The notes under the pieces were generated by a model, which worked only from the letters and a program-made list of their open reading frames with translations, did no database searches and had not been told where the DNA came from. 64,000 nt of DNA from Stutzerimonas azotifigens (GTDB lineage Bacteria; Pseudomonadota; Gammaproteobacteria; Pseudomonadales; Pseudomonadaceae), in contig NZ_JAAMRF010000003.1 of NCBI RefSeq assembly GCF_013522725.1, positions 525,567 through 589,566 of the forward strand. The letters run 5' to 3'. The first letter of the stretch is position 1, and every line of letters begins with the position of its first letter. Both the position numbers and the translations under genes were made by a program. Positions 50,440-60,787 of this stretch are shown one piece after another.

Positions 50440-50862
50440 ATGAAGGCACGCGTTCAATGGGCTGGAGAAGCTCTGTTCCTAGGTGAATCTGGCAGTGGCC
50501 ATGCCGTCGTCATGGATGGTCCGCCTGAGAACGGTGGGCGGAATCTCGGCGTTCGTCCCATGGAAATGCTGCTGATCGGCTTGGGCGGCTGTAGCAATTT
50601 TGACGTTGTCAGCATCCTCAAGAAATCCCGCCAGCCGGTGGAGAGCTGCGAAGCCTTTCTAGAGGCAGAGCGGGCAAACGAGGATCCGAAAGTGTTCACC
50701 AAGATTCATCTTCATTTCGTGGTCAAGGGGCGCGGCTTGAAGGAAGCCCAGGTCAAACGGGCTGTCAAGCTGTCGGCAGAGAAGTACTGCTCGGCTTCGA
50801 TCATGCTCGGTCGCGCGGGTGTGGAAATCACCCATGACTACGAAATCGTCGAGCTCGGCTAG
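50440..50862 (+). CDS. OsmC family protein
   Basis: The 140-residue protein belongs to the OsmC/Ohr superfamily of thiol peroxidases. GLGGCSNFDVVSILKKSR carries the first conserved Cys and EKYCSASIMLGRAGVEI the second. Members reduce organic hydroperoxides or have no proven activity. ATG 50440 has AGAGG seven bases upstream. It lies divergent from vfr and upstream of speD. Confidence 0.92.
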   Translation: MKARVQWAGEALFLGESGSGHAVVMDGPPENGGRNLGVRPMEMLLIGLGGCSNFDVVSILKKSRQPVESCEAFLEAERANEDPKVFTKIHLHFVVKGRGLKEAQVKRAVKLSAEKYCSASIMLGRAGVEITHDYEIVELG

Positions 50863-50964
50863 TGCCGGGTCCCGCCATTGCTCCTCGGTGCCGGCCTGAC
50901 ATCCGATCATCACAATGCGGCGTCAGGCTCTGGCGCATGGGCTGGCCGCTCTGCATAATGCGCG

Positions 50965-50980
50965 CCCCGATTTTTCGGGG
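50965..50980. repeat. Short hairpin between the osmC-family gene and speD
   Basis: CCCCGA pairs with TCGGGG around a TTTT loop. It lacks a clear T-run after the stem, so its role as a terminator of the osmC-family gene is uncertain. Confidence 0.4.
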
Positions 50981-51099
50981 TGTGCAATCAATTGCCAAAA
51001 TCGCATCGCGAGAGGTGTAAATCGCCCTACGCAGAAACCACCCGGTATCTGACGGGCATGCTCAACCACGCGGCAGAGCCGCTTTGAAGAGAGTTTCCA

Positions 51100-51897
51100 A
51101 TGGTGAAAAGCAAACTCAAGCTCCACGGGTTCAATAACCTGACCAAGACCTTGAGCTTCAATATCTACGACATCTGCTATGCCGAAACCCCGGAAGATCA
51201 GCAGGCATACGTGGAATACATCGACGAAGAGTACGACGCCGAGCGCCTTACTCAGATACTCACCGATGTGGTCGACATCATTGGCGCCAACATCCTGAAT
51301 ATCGCCCGGCAGGACTACGAGCCGCAGGGCGCGAGCGTGACTATTCTTATTTCGGAACAGCCGGTCACGCCGACCGATAGCCAGATCGAAGAGTCACCGG
51401 GCCCTCTGCCCGAAACCATCCTCGCTCACCTCGACAAGAGCCACATCACAGTTCACACCTACCCGGAGATCCATCCGGTGGACGGCATTGCCACGTTCCG
51501 GGTGGATATCGATGTCTCCACCTGTGGCGTCATCTCGCCCCTGAAGGCGCTGAACTACCTGATCCACCAGTTCGACTCGGATATCGTTACCGTCGACTAT
51601 CGCGTTCGCGGTTTCACTCGGGATGTGGAAGGCAAGAAGCATTTCATCGATCACGAGATCAACTCGATCCAGAAGTACCTCTCCGAGGACACCCGCGCCG
51701 CGTACCAGATGACCGACGTGAACGTGTATCAGGAGAACCTGTTTCACACGAAGATGTTGCTCAAGGAGTTCGAACTCGAGAACTATCTGTTCGGCGATGC
51801 CACGCGCAACCTTTCCAAGGAGCAGCGCAAGCAGGTCGAAGATCGTCTGCGCCATGAAATGCTTGAGATCTTTTACGCTCGCAACATGCCGGGCTGA
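51100..51897 (+). CDS. speD: S-adenosylmethionine decarboxylase proenzyme (class 1A)
   Basis: SpeD supplies decarboxylated SAM for spermidine synthesis. The 265-residue proenzyme is of E. coli type. It contains [13 protein letters not shown], where cleavage before Ser114 makes the pyruvoyl cofactor. Other conserved parts are [20 protein letters not shown] and a C-terminal region ending IFYARNMPG. An AGAG site precedes the ATG at 51100. A strong terminator follows. Confidence 0.97.
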   Translation: MVKSKLKLHGFNNLTKTLSFNIYDICYAETPEDQQAYVEYIDEEYDAERLTQILTDVVDIIGANILNIARQDYEPQGASVTILISEQPVTPTDSQIEESPGPLPETILAHLDKSHITVHTYPEIHPVDGIATFRVDIDVSTCGVISPLKALNYLIHQFDSDIVTVDYRVRGFTRDVEGKKHFIDHEINSIQKYLSEDTRAAYQMTDVNVYQENLFHTKMLLKEFELENYLFGDATRNLSKEQRKQVEDRLRHEMLEIFYARNMPG

Positions 51898-51911
51898 TTG
51901 TCTCGTTGATA

Positions 51912-51937
51912 AAAAAGGGCGCCTCGGCGCCCTTTTT
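51912..51937. terminator. Bidirectional terminator between speD and coq7
   Basis: The stem AAAAAGGGCGCC/GGCGCCCTTTTT has a 2-nt loop, giving T-runs in both directions for the two convergent genes. Confidence 0.92.
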
Positions 51938-51947
51938 CGTGTCCGCG

Positions 51948-52595
51948 TCAGATGCGATAGGTCGCCTTGGTCATGACCTTCGCCAGCAGTGACATGCCGA
52001 ACTTGACCGGAGCCGGGAAGCGGAAACCGCCGGCATCGAGCGCCATGGCACCATGATGGGCCTCGTCTTCGCGCATCTGCTCGAGAATCGCCCGGGATTT
52101 CTCGTCTGCCACCGGCAACTGTTGCAGGTGATCGTCCAGATGCTTGCAGACCTGTTCTTCGGTCGCGGCGACGAAACCCAGGCTGATGCGGTCGCTGATC
52201 ATCCCGGCGCCGGCGCCGATGCCGAACGACAGGCCATAGAACAATGGGTTGAGGACGCTGGTGTGGCTGCCAAGCTGATGGATTCGCTGCTCGCACCAGG
52301 CCAAGTGATCGACCTCTTCATCAGCCGCCTTTTCCATCGCCTGGCGTACGCGGGGGAGGCCGGCCGTCAGTGCCTGGCCCTGATAGAGGGCTTGCGCGCA
52401 GACTTCCCCGGTGTGGTTGATTCGCATGAGGCCGGCAACATGACGCGACTCGCTTTCGCTCAGCTCGGCGGCGTCCTTGAGCAACGCGGGGGAGGGGCGT
52501 GTGGGCTGTCCGCTGAAGGGAAGCAGCGTACGCAGCGCGGCGTCCGCCTGCATCAGCAAGCGGTCGGCTGGCGAATAATGACGTTGACTGAGCAT
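51948..52595 (-). CDS. coq7: 2-nonaprenyl-3-methyl-6-methoxy-1,4-benzoquinol hydroxylase (Coq7)
   Basis: Coq7 performs the last hydroxylation in ubiquinone synthesis. The 215-residue protein is a carboxylate-bridged di-iron enzyme; ligands fall in [31 protein letters not shown] and [12 protein letters not shown] hydrophobic segment (about 125-150) fits membrane association. It is leftward, next to the HIT gene, and converges with speD. Confidence 0.95.
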   Translation of the reverse strand: MLSQRHYSPADRLLMQADAALRTLLPFSGQPTRPSPALLKDAAELSESESRHVAGLMRINHTGEVCAQALYQGQALTAGLPRVRQAMEKAADEEVDHLAWCEQRIHQLGSHTSVLNPLFYGLSFGIGAGAGMISDRISLGFVAATEEQVCKHLDDHLQQLPVADEKSRAILEQMREDEAHHGAMALDAGGFRFPAPVKFGMSLLAKVMTKATYRI

Positions 52596-52634
52596 GGGGC
52601 TCTCCTTGGAAGAATAGGGCGTGGGACTGGCCTG

Positions 52635-52976
52635 TCAGCCTGGGGGCCAGTGCATCTGCCGTTGACCGAGCACATGCATGTGGATGTGATAGACCGTCTG
52701 CCCACCCAGGTCGTTGCAGTTCATCACCACCCGGAAACCTTCCTGGCAACCTTGTTCCTGGGCCAGCCGTTGGGCGGTAAAAAGCAGGTGCCCGGCCAGC
52801 GCTTTATCGTCCGCTTCGCTCAGTTCATGCAGCGTGGCGATATGCTTTTTCGGGATGATCAGGAAATGTACCGGTGCCTGCGGGGCGATGTCATGAAACG
52901 CCGCGACCTGGTCGTCTTCATAAAGCTTGCGTGCCGTGATGTCTCCGCTCACGATCTTGCAGAATAGACAGTCCAT
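52635..52976 (-). CDS. HIT domain (histidine triad) nucleotide-binding protein
   Basis: This 113-residue Hint-type protein begins DCLFCKIVSGDITARKLYED, has PVHFLIIPKKHIATL, and carries the catalytic triad HIHMHVLG near the end. Hint proteins hydrolyse adenosine phosphoramidates; the in vivo substrate in bacteria is not settled. It lies between coq7 and an AAA ATPase on the other strand. Confidence 0.93.
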   Translation of the reverse strand: MDCLFCKIVSGDITARKLYEDDQVAAFHDIAPQAPVHFLIIPKKHIATLHELSEADDKALAGHLLFTAQRLAQEQGCQEGFRVVMNCNDLGGQTVYHIHMHVLGQRQMHWPPG

Positions 52977-53086
52977 GCTGTTCTCCGTCGTGTAAGCCCG
53001 AAGTGTAGCAGGCCGATTTTGGCCGAGGCGAGCCGCTGCGGCGTCATGGCTCAGGGGGGGCGGAACGTAGTTACAAGGAGGTATCG

Positions 53087-54565
53087 ATGAAGAATGACAT
53101 CCATGATCTGGGACTGGTGCTCGACTCGCGCGTCAAGCTCGTGGTCGTCGAGTCCTGGGATGAGCGGCGCGTCCTCGACACGCTTTCCTCGCTCGCCATA
53201 CGCCGTGCTCTTTCGCTTCGTACCTGGACCGTGACCGACGGGTTTCGGCATCTGGTGACTGGCTCAGAAACCCAGGCGGAGCAGGATATGCGCGATCCGG
53301 AAGTCGCGCTGAGGTTCGTCAGGCACGACCGCCAGGAAAACCTCTACGTCTTCTGCGACCTGCACCCCTTTCTCGATACGCCGCGAGCGGTTCGGCTGCT
53401 GAAGGAGATCTCCATGGCTCAGGAGGCCGCTGCGCCGACGCTGGTATTGGTTTCGCATGCCCTCAAGCTGCCACCCGAAGTGCAGCGTCTGGCAGCGCGC
53501 TTCTCGCTGACGCTGCCCACCGAGGACGAGCTGCTGGCCATCGTGCGGGACGAGGCAATGCGCTGGAGCGAGCGGAACCGCGGTGCCAGGGTGCGCACCG
53601 ACAACCGCACCCTTCAGCAGGTGGTCAAGAACCTGCGAGGTCTCGGCCATGGCGAAGCGAGGATGCTGGCACGCAATCTCATCTGTGATGACGGGGCGAT
53701 CACCCAGGAGGACTTGCCGGATCTGAACAACGCCAAGTTCAAGTTGCTCGATCTCGACGGCGTGCTCGGTTTCGAACACGACACGGCACGCTTCGCCGAG
53801 GTCGGCGGGCTGCTCAACTTCAAGCGCTGGCTTGCCGACCGCCAGGATGCGTTTCTCAAGGCCCAGGGCGCCGACCTGCCTAAGGGAGTCATGCTCGTCG
53901 GCGTTCAGGGCGGCGGCAAGAGTCTCGCGGCCAAGGCCGTGGCAGGGCTCTGGGGGCTTCCCTTGCTGCGTTTGGATTTCGGTTGTCTGTACAACAAGTT
54001 CTTTGGCGAGACCGAGCGCAACCTGCGCGACGCACTCAAGCTTGCCGAGCAGATGGCGCCCTGCGTGCTATGGATGGATGAAGTGGAAAAGGGGCTCTCC
54101 ACCGGGGAGCTCGATGGTGGCGTCAGTCAGCGCGTACTGGGGACCTTGTTGACCTGGATGGCCGAACGCAAGGCCCCGGTGTTCATGGTGGCAACGGCCA
54201 ACGCCATTGACCGTTTGCCACCAGAGTTGATGCGCAAGGGGCGGTTCGATGAGCTGTTTTTCGTGGATCTGCCGGACCTGGCGACCCGGGCCGAAATTTT
54301 CCGTATTCATCTGGTCAGGCGTGAGCTGGCCGCCGACGGTTTCGATCTAGAGGAGCTTGCGGCAGCCTGCGATGGCTTCTCGGGGGCGGAGATCGAACAA
54401 GTGGTGGTCAGCGCCGTGTATGCCGGTCAGGCCCAGCAGCGCAGCGTGGATCAGGCTGTGTTGCTGGGGTGCATTCGGGCGACGTCGCCGCTGTCGGTCC
54501 TCATGGCCGAGGACTTGGCGGCGTTGCGCCATTGGGCCCACGGTCGAACCGTGCTGGCGGGCTGA
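53087..54565 (+). CDS. AAA+ ATPase (Ycf46-like)
   Basis: The 492-residue protein has an N-terminal domain (about 1-210) of unclear function and a C-terminal AAA+ domain: Walker A GVQGGGKS at 272-279, Walker B VLWMDEVEKGL, a sensor 1 region ATANAIDRL, Arg finger region MRKGRFDE and the lid. It resembles the Ycf46 family of cyanobacteria and plastids and is conserved at this site in Pseudomonas, but its role is unknown. ATG 53087 follows an AAGGAGG site. Confidence 0.9.
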   Translation: MKNDIHDLGLVLDSRVKLVVVESWDERRVLDTLSSLAIRRALSLRTWTVTDGFRHLVTGSETQAEQDMRDPEVALRFVRHDRQENLYVFCDLHPFLDTPRAVRLLKEISMAQEAAAPTLVLVSHALKLPPEVQRLAARFSLTLPTEDELLAIVRDEAMRWSERNRGARVRTDNRTLQQVVKNLRGLGHGEARMLARNLICDDGAITQEDLPDLNNAKFKLLDLDGVLGFEHDTARFAEVGGLLNFKRWLADRQDAFLKAQGADLPKGVMLVGVQGGGKSLAAKAVAGLWGLPLLRLDFGCLYNKFFGETERNLRDALKLAEQMAPCVLWMDEVEKGLSTGELDGGVSQRVLGTLLTWMAERKAPVFMVATANAIDRLPPELMRKGRFDELFFVDLPDLATRAEIFRIHLVRRELAADGFDLEELAAACDGFSGAEIEQVVVSAVYAGQAQQRSVDQAVLLGCIRATSPLSVLMAEDLAALRHWAHGRTVLAG

Positions 54566-54790
54566 TGGGGAACGCCGGCGCTTGGATCGCCGGCCGATGT
54601 TCAACTGAACACGATGGCGGCCCGTGCCTACAATCGGCATGACGTTGCGGGCACAAAGCCAGCTAATGTCATGCAGACGCTACGCGGATCGGTATGTGTG
54701 CTGCGGCATAGGCGATGCGTGACGGCATCGAATCTCTCGGCCAGCGGTGCCCCGAAGGGCAGGGAAGACACGGCGACGACAGCAGCGCGA

Positions 54791-55369
54791 TCATCGGCCA
54801 GGCAAGAGGGAGAGCAATCGTCCGATCCGGTCCTTGATGGTCAACGGCTTGATTTCATTGCCCTGTAGCGAGCTGTCTTCTTGGGGGCCGCCATGGGGCG
54901 AGTCGCTGGATCCGTCCGAAGGTGAGGGCACGACGGTCGGGGTGAGCGCTTCAGCCTGCGCCCGCTCCTTGAGCAATGCCTGGCGCGCCAGATATTTCTC
55001 GATGACGATGCCGCAGGCGCTGCACTCGATGGCTTTGGGCTGGCCATGCCCGCACTTGGGGCATTCCATCGTCTGGAGCTGAGCGGCTTCGGCAGTTTCA
55101 GCCGACTCGCTATCAACGAGCGTCAGACTGGCGGCGAAGTCGATTTCCTTGTGAGCCTGAGCGCCGGCACGCTGGAGGGCGCCGAGGTACTTTTCCGCCT
55201 CGTCTTCCCGCAGCTCACGCTTGAGCGCCACCGGCCCTTTGCCGAACAAGCCATCGATGCGGCTGCGATCACTCTTGAACAGCAGGGCGAGGTTGTCTTT
55301 CACGGCGTCGAGCGTCATGCCGGGCATGATCTCGCCGCTGAAAACGACTTTATATTGGGTGTCTTGCAT
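54791..55369 (-). CDS. Zinc-ribbon protein with a small alpha/beta N-terminal domain
   Basis: This 192-residue protein is not one I can name. Residues 1-75 form a small domain with the pattern V.F.GE, LALLFK, LFGKGPVALKREL and LGALQRAGA, which recurs at the N-terminus of varied proteobacterial membrane or zinc proteins. A four-Cys ribbon follows (Cys103, Cys106, Cys116, Cys119 in CPKCGHGQPKAIECSACG), then a helical and low-complexity Ser/Pro tail. It is likely cytosolic or peripheral. No partner is evident; a nitronate monooxygenase gene lies upstream on the same strand. Confidence 0.75.
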   Translation of the reverse strand: MQDTQYKVVFSGEIMPGMTLDAVKDNLALLFKSDRSRIDGLFGKGPVALKRELREDEAEKYLGALQRAGAQAHKEIDFAASLTLVDSESAETAEAAQLQTMECPKCGHGQPKAIECSACGIVIEKYLARQALLKERAQAEALTPTVVPSPSDGSSDSPHGGPQEDSSLQGNEIKPLTIKDRIGRLLSLLPGR

Positions 55370-55482
55370 GCGGCATCCCTGTCACGGCGGGGGAGAGCGG
55401 GAAGCCTAGGACGGGCGATCCGGCAAGACAAGTGGACGCTGATGGGAACCCTGTCGCGTTTTCTCGGAATGGGGAGCGGTTC

Positions 55483-56451
55483 TCAGCGTGGCCAACTGCT
55501 CGACAAAGTTGTGGCAGTGCTCAAGGCTTGTCGGTACTCCTGATCGAGACGGGCGACCAGTTCTGCCACGCTGGGCAGGTCGTCGATACCTCCCACGCCT
55601 TGTCCGGCGGACCAGACGGTTTTCCACGCCTTCGCTTCGTCTTGAACCGGCTTGAGCTTGGCGCCGTAATCCATGGTGCCTTTGCCTTGCAGATGCTCCT
55701 GGTCGAACCCGGCCTGCGCCAGGCTTTGACGCAGGAAACTGGCCGGAACGCCAGAGACAGCGGCGGTATGCACGATGTCGGCGGCATGCGCCTGCATCAG
55801 CATCTCCTTGTAAGCGCTCTGAGCCTGGCTCTCGGTGGTGGCGATGAACCGTGTGCCCATGTAGGCGAGATCGGCGCCGAGCAGCTGCGCCGCAGCGATC
55901 TGGTGTCCCTGGTTGATGCAACCCGACAGCAGCACGGTCTTGTCGAAGAATTGCCGGATCTCCGCCACCAGCGCGAACGGGCTCCAGGTCCCGGCATGCC
56001 CACCCGCGCCGGCAGCCACCGCGATCAGACCGTCCACGCAGGCCTCTGCCGCCTTTTCGGCATGGCGTCTGGTGGTCACGTCATGGAAAACCAGGCCGCC
56101 GTACCCATGGACGGCATCGACCAGTTCTTTCACCGCCCCGAGGCTGGTGATGACGATAGGCACCTTTTTCTCGACGCAGATGGCCAGGTCGGCCTGAAGG
56201 CGCGGATTGCTGTGATGCACGATCAGGTTCACCGCATAGGGCGCGGCATCTGGCCTTTGCTCCAGTCCCTCCTCGATGAGATCCAGCCACTGCCTGAAGC
56301 CGCTGCTTTCCCGTTGATTCAGCGCCGGGAAGCTGCCGACGATACCGTTGCGGCAGCAGGCAAGCACCAGCTCTGGGTTGGACACCAGAAACATCGGTGC
56401 GGCGACCACGGGCAGGCGTAGGCGATCTTGGAGCAGCGGCGGGAGCGACAT
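55483..56451 (-). CDS. Nitronate monooxygenase family flavoenzyme
   Basis: This 322-residue FMN TIM barrel is of the NMO/2-nitropropane dioxygenase family. Motifs are LPVVAAPMFLVSNPEL (about 13-28), AAGAGGHAGTWSPFALVAEI and LGADLAYMGTRFIAT for FMN phosphate. These enzymes detoxify alkyl nitronates such as propionate-3-nitronate, though natural substrates in Pseudomonas are often unclear. It precedes the zinc-ribbon gene and follows hemJ. Confidence 0.92.
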   Translation of the reverse strand: MSLPPLLQDRLRLPVVAAPMFLVSNPELVLACCRNGIVGSFPALNQRESSGFRQWLDLIEEGLEQRPDAAPYAVNLIVHHSNPRLQADLAICVEKKVPIVITSLGAVKELVDAVHGYGGLVFHDVTTRRHAEKAAEACVDGLIAVAAGAGGHAGTWSPFALVAEIRQFFDKTVLLSGCINQGHQIAAAQLLGADLAYMGTRFIATTESQAQSAYKEMLMQAHAADIVHTAAVSGVPASFLRQSLAQAGFDQEHLQGKGTMDYGAKLKPVQDEAKAWKTVWSAGQGVGGIDDLPSVAELVARLDQEYRQALSTATTLSSSWPR

Positions 56452-56478
56452 GCGGGCTATCCTCTTTCGGGCAGTGGA

Positions 56479-56907
56479 TTAGAACGGCTTGACGACCACC
56501 AGTATCACGATGGCAAGCAGGAACAGCACGGGCACTTCGTTGAACCAGCGATAGAATACGTGGGTGCGGGTGTTTTCACCGCGGGCGAAGCGTTTGAGCT
56601 GCGCGCCGCACATGTGGTGGTAGCCGATCAGCAGCAGGACCAGGGTCAGCTTGGCGTGCAGCCAGCCACCGGTGCTGAACAGCGCCGGGTTGAGCGAGAC
56701 CAGGGCGATGCCGAAGACCAGCGTGGCGATCATCGACGGCAGCATGATGCCGCGGTAGAGCTTGCGCTCCATCACGCAGAAGCGCTCCTTGCTGACGGTG
56801 TCATCACTGGCGGCGTGATAGACGAACAGGCGTGGAAGGTAGAACAGCCCTGCGAACCAGCAGACGATGGCGACGATATGTAGCGCTTTGATCCAGAGAT
56901 AGAGCAT
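56479..56907 (-). CDS. hemJ: Protoporphyrinogen oxidase HemJ
   Basis: HemJ (formerly UPF0093) oxidises protoporphyrinogen IX in bacteria without HemG or HemY. The 142-residue protein has four membrane segments and conserved residues in LWIKALHIVAIVCWFAGLFY (His and Arg nearby) and LLLIGYHHMCGAQLKRF. The ATG at 56907 (MLYLWIKALH) fits the family; the upstream extension is not supported. It is divergent from argC. Confidence 0.93.
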   Translation of the reverse strand: MLYLWIKALHIVAIVCWFAGLFYLPRLFVYHAASDDTVSKERFCVMERKLYRGIMLPSMIATLVFGIALVSLNPALFSTGGWLHAKLTLVLLLIGYHHMCGAQLKRFARGENTRTHVFYRWFNEVPVLFLLAIVILVVVKPF

Positions 56908-57034
56908 GTAGTGAGTCCTTATCGAGTTCGTACCGATAGTAGTGCCGGTGGGCCCACACGTCACCCTGGCAGTTGGCCGCAGCGGTCGGCGGCTTTATCA
57001 TCACTGGATTTACGGATCTAACGAGGGGCAGCGC

Positions 57035-58069
57035 ATGGTCAAGGTCGGAATCGTCGGCGGTACGGGCTATACCGGGGTCGAGCTGTTGCGCCTGCTGGCT
57101 CAACATCCGGAAGCGGAAGTGACGGTAATCACGTCTCGCTCCGAAGATGGCGTGAAGGTTTGCGACATGTTTCCGAACCTGCGCGGGCATTACGATCACT
57201 TGGCATTCAGCGTGCCGGACGCGGCGACCCTCGGTGCCTGCGACGTGGTTTTCTTCGCAACGCCGCACGGTGTCGCCCATGCCTTGGCCGGCGAGCTGCT
57301 GGCGGCGGGCACCCGAGTCATCGACCTTTCGGCCGACTTCCGTCTGGAGAACGCCGATGAGTGGGCAAAATGGTATGGGCAACCGCATGGCGCACCTGAG
57401 CTGCTCTCCGAAGCCGTCTACGGTCTGCCAGAGGTAAACCGTGAGCGGATCAAGGGCGCGAGGCTGATCGCTGTTCCGGGCTGTTACCCGACGGCCACGC
57501 AGCTGGGCTTTCTGCCGTTGCTCGAGAAGGGGCTGGCGGACGCTACGCGACTGATCGCCGATTGCAAGTCGGGCGTGAGCGGTGCTGGCCGTGCTGCCAA
57601 GATCGGGTCGCTGTTCACCGAGGCAGGCGAGAACATGATGGCCTACGCGGTGAAGGGTCATCGGCATCTTCCCGAAGTCAGCCAGGGCTTGCGCCGCGCC
57701 GCCAAGGGGCCGGTTGGGCTGACTTTCGTGCCTCACCTGACGCCGATGATTCGGGGTATTCATGCGACGCTCTACGCGACGGTCGCCGACACTGGAATAG
57801 ATGTGCAACGCCTCTATGAGGACCGCTACGCCAACGAACCCTTCGTCGATGTAATGCCTGCCGGCAGCCATCCTGAAACCCGCAGCGTGCGCGGTGCCAA
57901 CATCTGCCGTATTGCAGTGCATCGGCCTGAAGGTGGCGATCTGGTGGTTGTACTCTCGGTGATCGACAACCTGGTAAAGGGTGCATCAGGCCAAGCCCTG
58001 CAGAACATGAATATCCTCTTCGGCCTCGATGAACGCCTAGGCCTGAGCAGCCCTGCGTTGCTGCCCTGA
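57035..58069 (+). CDS. argC: N-acetyl-gamma-glutamyl-phosphate reductase
   Basis: ArgC reduces N-acetylglutamyl phosphate in arginine synthesis. The 344-residue enzyme has the NAD(P) motif [18 protein letters not shown] at the start, the catalytic Cys in [12 protein letters not shown] and the family His in KGHRHLPE. The ATG at 57035 has GAGGGG at suitable spacing. It overlaps the next gene by one base. Confidence 0.96.
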   Translation: MVKVGIVGGTGYTGVELLRLLAQHPEAEVTVITSRSEDGVKVCDMFPNLRGHYDHLAFSVPDAATLGACDVVFFATPHGVAHALAGELLAAGTRVIDLSADFRLENADEWAKWYGQPHGAPELLSEAVYGLPEVNRERIKGARLIAVPGCYPTATQLGFLPLLEKGLADATRLIADCKSGVSGAGRAAKIGSLFTEAGENMMAYAVKGHRHLPEVSQGLRRAAKGPVGLTFVPHLTPMIRGIHATLYATVADTGIDVQRLYEDRYANEPFVDVMPAGSHPETRSVRGANICRIAVHRPEGGDLVVVLSVIDNLVKGASGQALQNMNILFGLDERLGLSSPALLP

Positions 58070-58791
58070 TGTCCGGCTGGGAAGTCCGGCCCAGCGATCC
58101 GAGGGTCCGCCGGCGGCTTTGGCTGGCCATCGGATTGCTGCTGTTTGCCGTTCCGGCCGCGTTCTATATGGGCGCTTACTGGGCAGCGGTCAATCCGCAG
58201 CGCCTGGCGGATTCGCAGCGAGAGCTGCTGCGCCAGCTCGCCGAACAACAGCAGGAGCTCGATCAGTTGCGTCAGCGCTATGCAGTGGTCGCCAGCGCCG
58301 ACAAGGTCGGTCAGCAGGCTGGCGAGCAGAACAGGCAGACCATCAAGCTGCTCGAAGAGCAGATATTCAAGCTGCAGCAGGATCTGGCCTTCTATAAAGG
58401 CGTACTGGCGCCTGCCTCTCGTCGTGACGGGCTGCGTGTTCGCTCGGTTGAGGTCCAGGGCACGGACGATCCCCGCCGTTTCCGCTACAAACTGCTACTC
58501 AGTCGGGTGGGCAAGGATGATGTCGCGCTTGAGGGTAACTTGCAGGTCAGCGTTCTGGGTCAGCAGGCTGGCAAGGAGGTCAGCCTGCGGCTGGCCACGT
58601 TGTCCCAGGAGCACACCGGGCCAAACATCCCTTTCGCCTTCAAACATTTCCAGGCCATTCCGACAGCGGGTCGCTTCGCGGAACTTGAGTTGCCAGAAGG
58701 CTTCACGCCTCGGCAGATCAAAGTCCTTGCTCAGCTAAAGGGCGAGAGCAAGGCGCTGGAGCGTACCTTTCCATGGATCGATCAGGAGTAG
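58069..58791 (+). CDS. Membrane-anchored coiled-coil protein (DUF6776-like)
   Basis: This 240-residue protein has one N-terminal membrane helix (about 17-38) and a Gln/Glu-rich coiled coil (about 45-115), then a beta-rich periplasmic-type domain with FRYKLLLSRVGKDDVALEG. It matches a conserved Pseudomonas gene family found beside a bactofilin gene. It is translationally joined to argC (TGATG) and ends 9 bp before the bactofilin start, suggesting that the two work together. The function is unknown. Confidence 0.85.
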   Translation: MSGWEVRPSDPRVRRRLWLAIGLLLFAVPAAFYMGAYWAAVNPQRLADSQRELLRQLAEQQQELDQLRQRYAVVASADKVGQQAGEQNRQTIKLLEEQIFKLQQDLAFYKGVLAPASRRDGLRVRSVEVQGTDDPRRFRYKLLLSRVGKDDVALEGNLQVSVLGQQAGKEVSLRLATLSQEHTGPNIPFAFKHFQAIPTAGRFAELELPEGFTPRQIKVLAQLKGESKALERTFPWIDQE

Positions 58792-58800
58792 ACAGTTTTC

Positions 58801-59211
58801 ATGTTCAACAAAGCCAAACCCAAGGCAGACCTGCAGCGCTTCAGCGGCAAGACGAGTGTGATTGCCGCTGACGCGGAAGTGACTGGAGATCTGTGTTTCC
58901 AGGGCGCGGTTCAGGTCGACGGCCGCTTGTGCGGCAATCTGGTCACGACGGGGGGGCTGGTACGGGTCAGCCACGGCGGACACGTCGAAGGCGAGATCCG
59001 CGCTCAGCATGTGGTGGTCGACGGGCAGGTCATCGGCGATGTGCATGCTGCAGAGCATCTGGAGCTAGGCACGCGGGCACGGGTCCGCGGTAACCTGTTC
59101 TACGGGCTGATGGAGATGGCGATGGGCGCAGAGGTGGAGGGCAAGCTGTGCCACCTGCGCGAAGAGCCCCGGCCTCTCGAGTTGCCCGCCAGTGTCGAAC
59201 CGGCTGAATAG
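58801..59211 (+). CDS. Bactofilin (polymer-forming cytoskeletal protein)
   Basis: The 136-residue protein is a bactofilin: a short basic N-terminal stretch (FNKAKPKADLQRFSGKTSV) and a central right-handed beta-helix (about 18-115) with repeats such as GDLCFQGAVQVDGRLCGNLV and GGHVEGEIRAQHVVVDGQVIG, then a flexible tail. Bactofilins polymerise without nucleotides and shape walls, stalks or flagella. No transmembrane segment is present. Its neighbour at 58069 may anchor it to the membrane. Confidence 0.93.
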   Translation: MFNKAKPKADLQRFSGKTSVIAADAEVTGDLCFQGAVQVDGRLCGNLVTTGGLVRVSHGGHVEGEIRAQHVVVDGQVIGDVHAAEHLELGTRARVRGNLFYGLMEMAMGAEVEGKLCHLREEPRPLELPASVEPAE

Positions 59212-59283
59212 TTGACCAGTTTCGTCAGGTAAGCGGATAATGTGCGTCAAATGCAGTAGGGCGCTCCGCGCCAGGAGAACCAA

Positions 59284-59634
59284 ATGAGTGTCGAATCCTT
59301 CACGCCCACCGCTATTCAGTTTAGCCAAGGTGCCGCGAGCAAGGTGAAGAGTCTTGTCGACGAAGAGGGCAACCCTCGGCTCAAGCTGCGCGTCTTCGTG
59401 ACCGGGGGCGGCTGCTCGGGTTTCCAGTACGGCTTCACCTTCGATGAAGAAATTGCAGAAGACGATACGATCGTCGAGCGAGAAGGCGTCAGCCTGGTGG
59501 TCGATCCGATGAGCTTCCAATATCTGGCCGGTGCGGAAGTGGATTACCAGGAAGGTCTGGAAGGCTCGCGCTTCGTGATCAAGAACCCTAATGCCACTAC
59601 CACTTGTGGGTGCGGCCAGTCGTTCTCCATCTGA
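59284..59634 (+). CDS. erpA: Iron-sulfur cluster insertion protein ErpA
   Basis: ErpA is an A-type carrier that delivers [4Fe-4S] clusters, for example to IspG and IspH. The 116-residue protein has the three conserved Cys in [11 protein letters not shown] and TTCGCGQSF and ends QSFSI. It has AGGAG six bases upstream of ATG 59284. A terminator follows. Confidence 0.95.
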   Translation: MSVESFTPTAIQFSQGAASKVKSLVDEEGNPRLKLRVFVTGGGCSGFQYGFTFDEEIAEDDTIVEREGVSLVVDPMSFQYLAGAEVDYQEGLEGSRFVIKNPNATTTCGCGQSFSI

Positions 59635-59658
59635 TTCAACGAATTCTCTGTTGCTATC

Positions 59659-59687
59659 ACGCCGTGCCTGTCACGGCGTTTTGCTTT
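59659..59687 (+). terminator. erpA terminator
   Basis: ACGCCGTG pairs with CACGGCGT around a 5-nt loop and is followed by TTTTGCTTT. It separates erpA from the convergent anmK. Confidence 0.85.
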
Positions 59688-59689
59688 GA

Positions 59690-60787
<1,098 letters not shown>

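Noticed and set aside
56947..56960. 14-bp identity (GGTGGGCCCACACG) with the 3' end of the tRNA gene at 19021
   Set aside because: It lies in the hemJ-argC gap, is self-complementary in its centre, and has no flanking mobile genes. Chance similarity is more likely than an attachment site.
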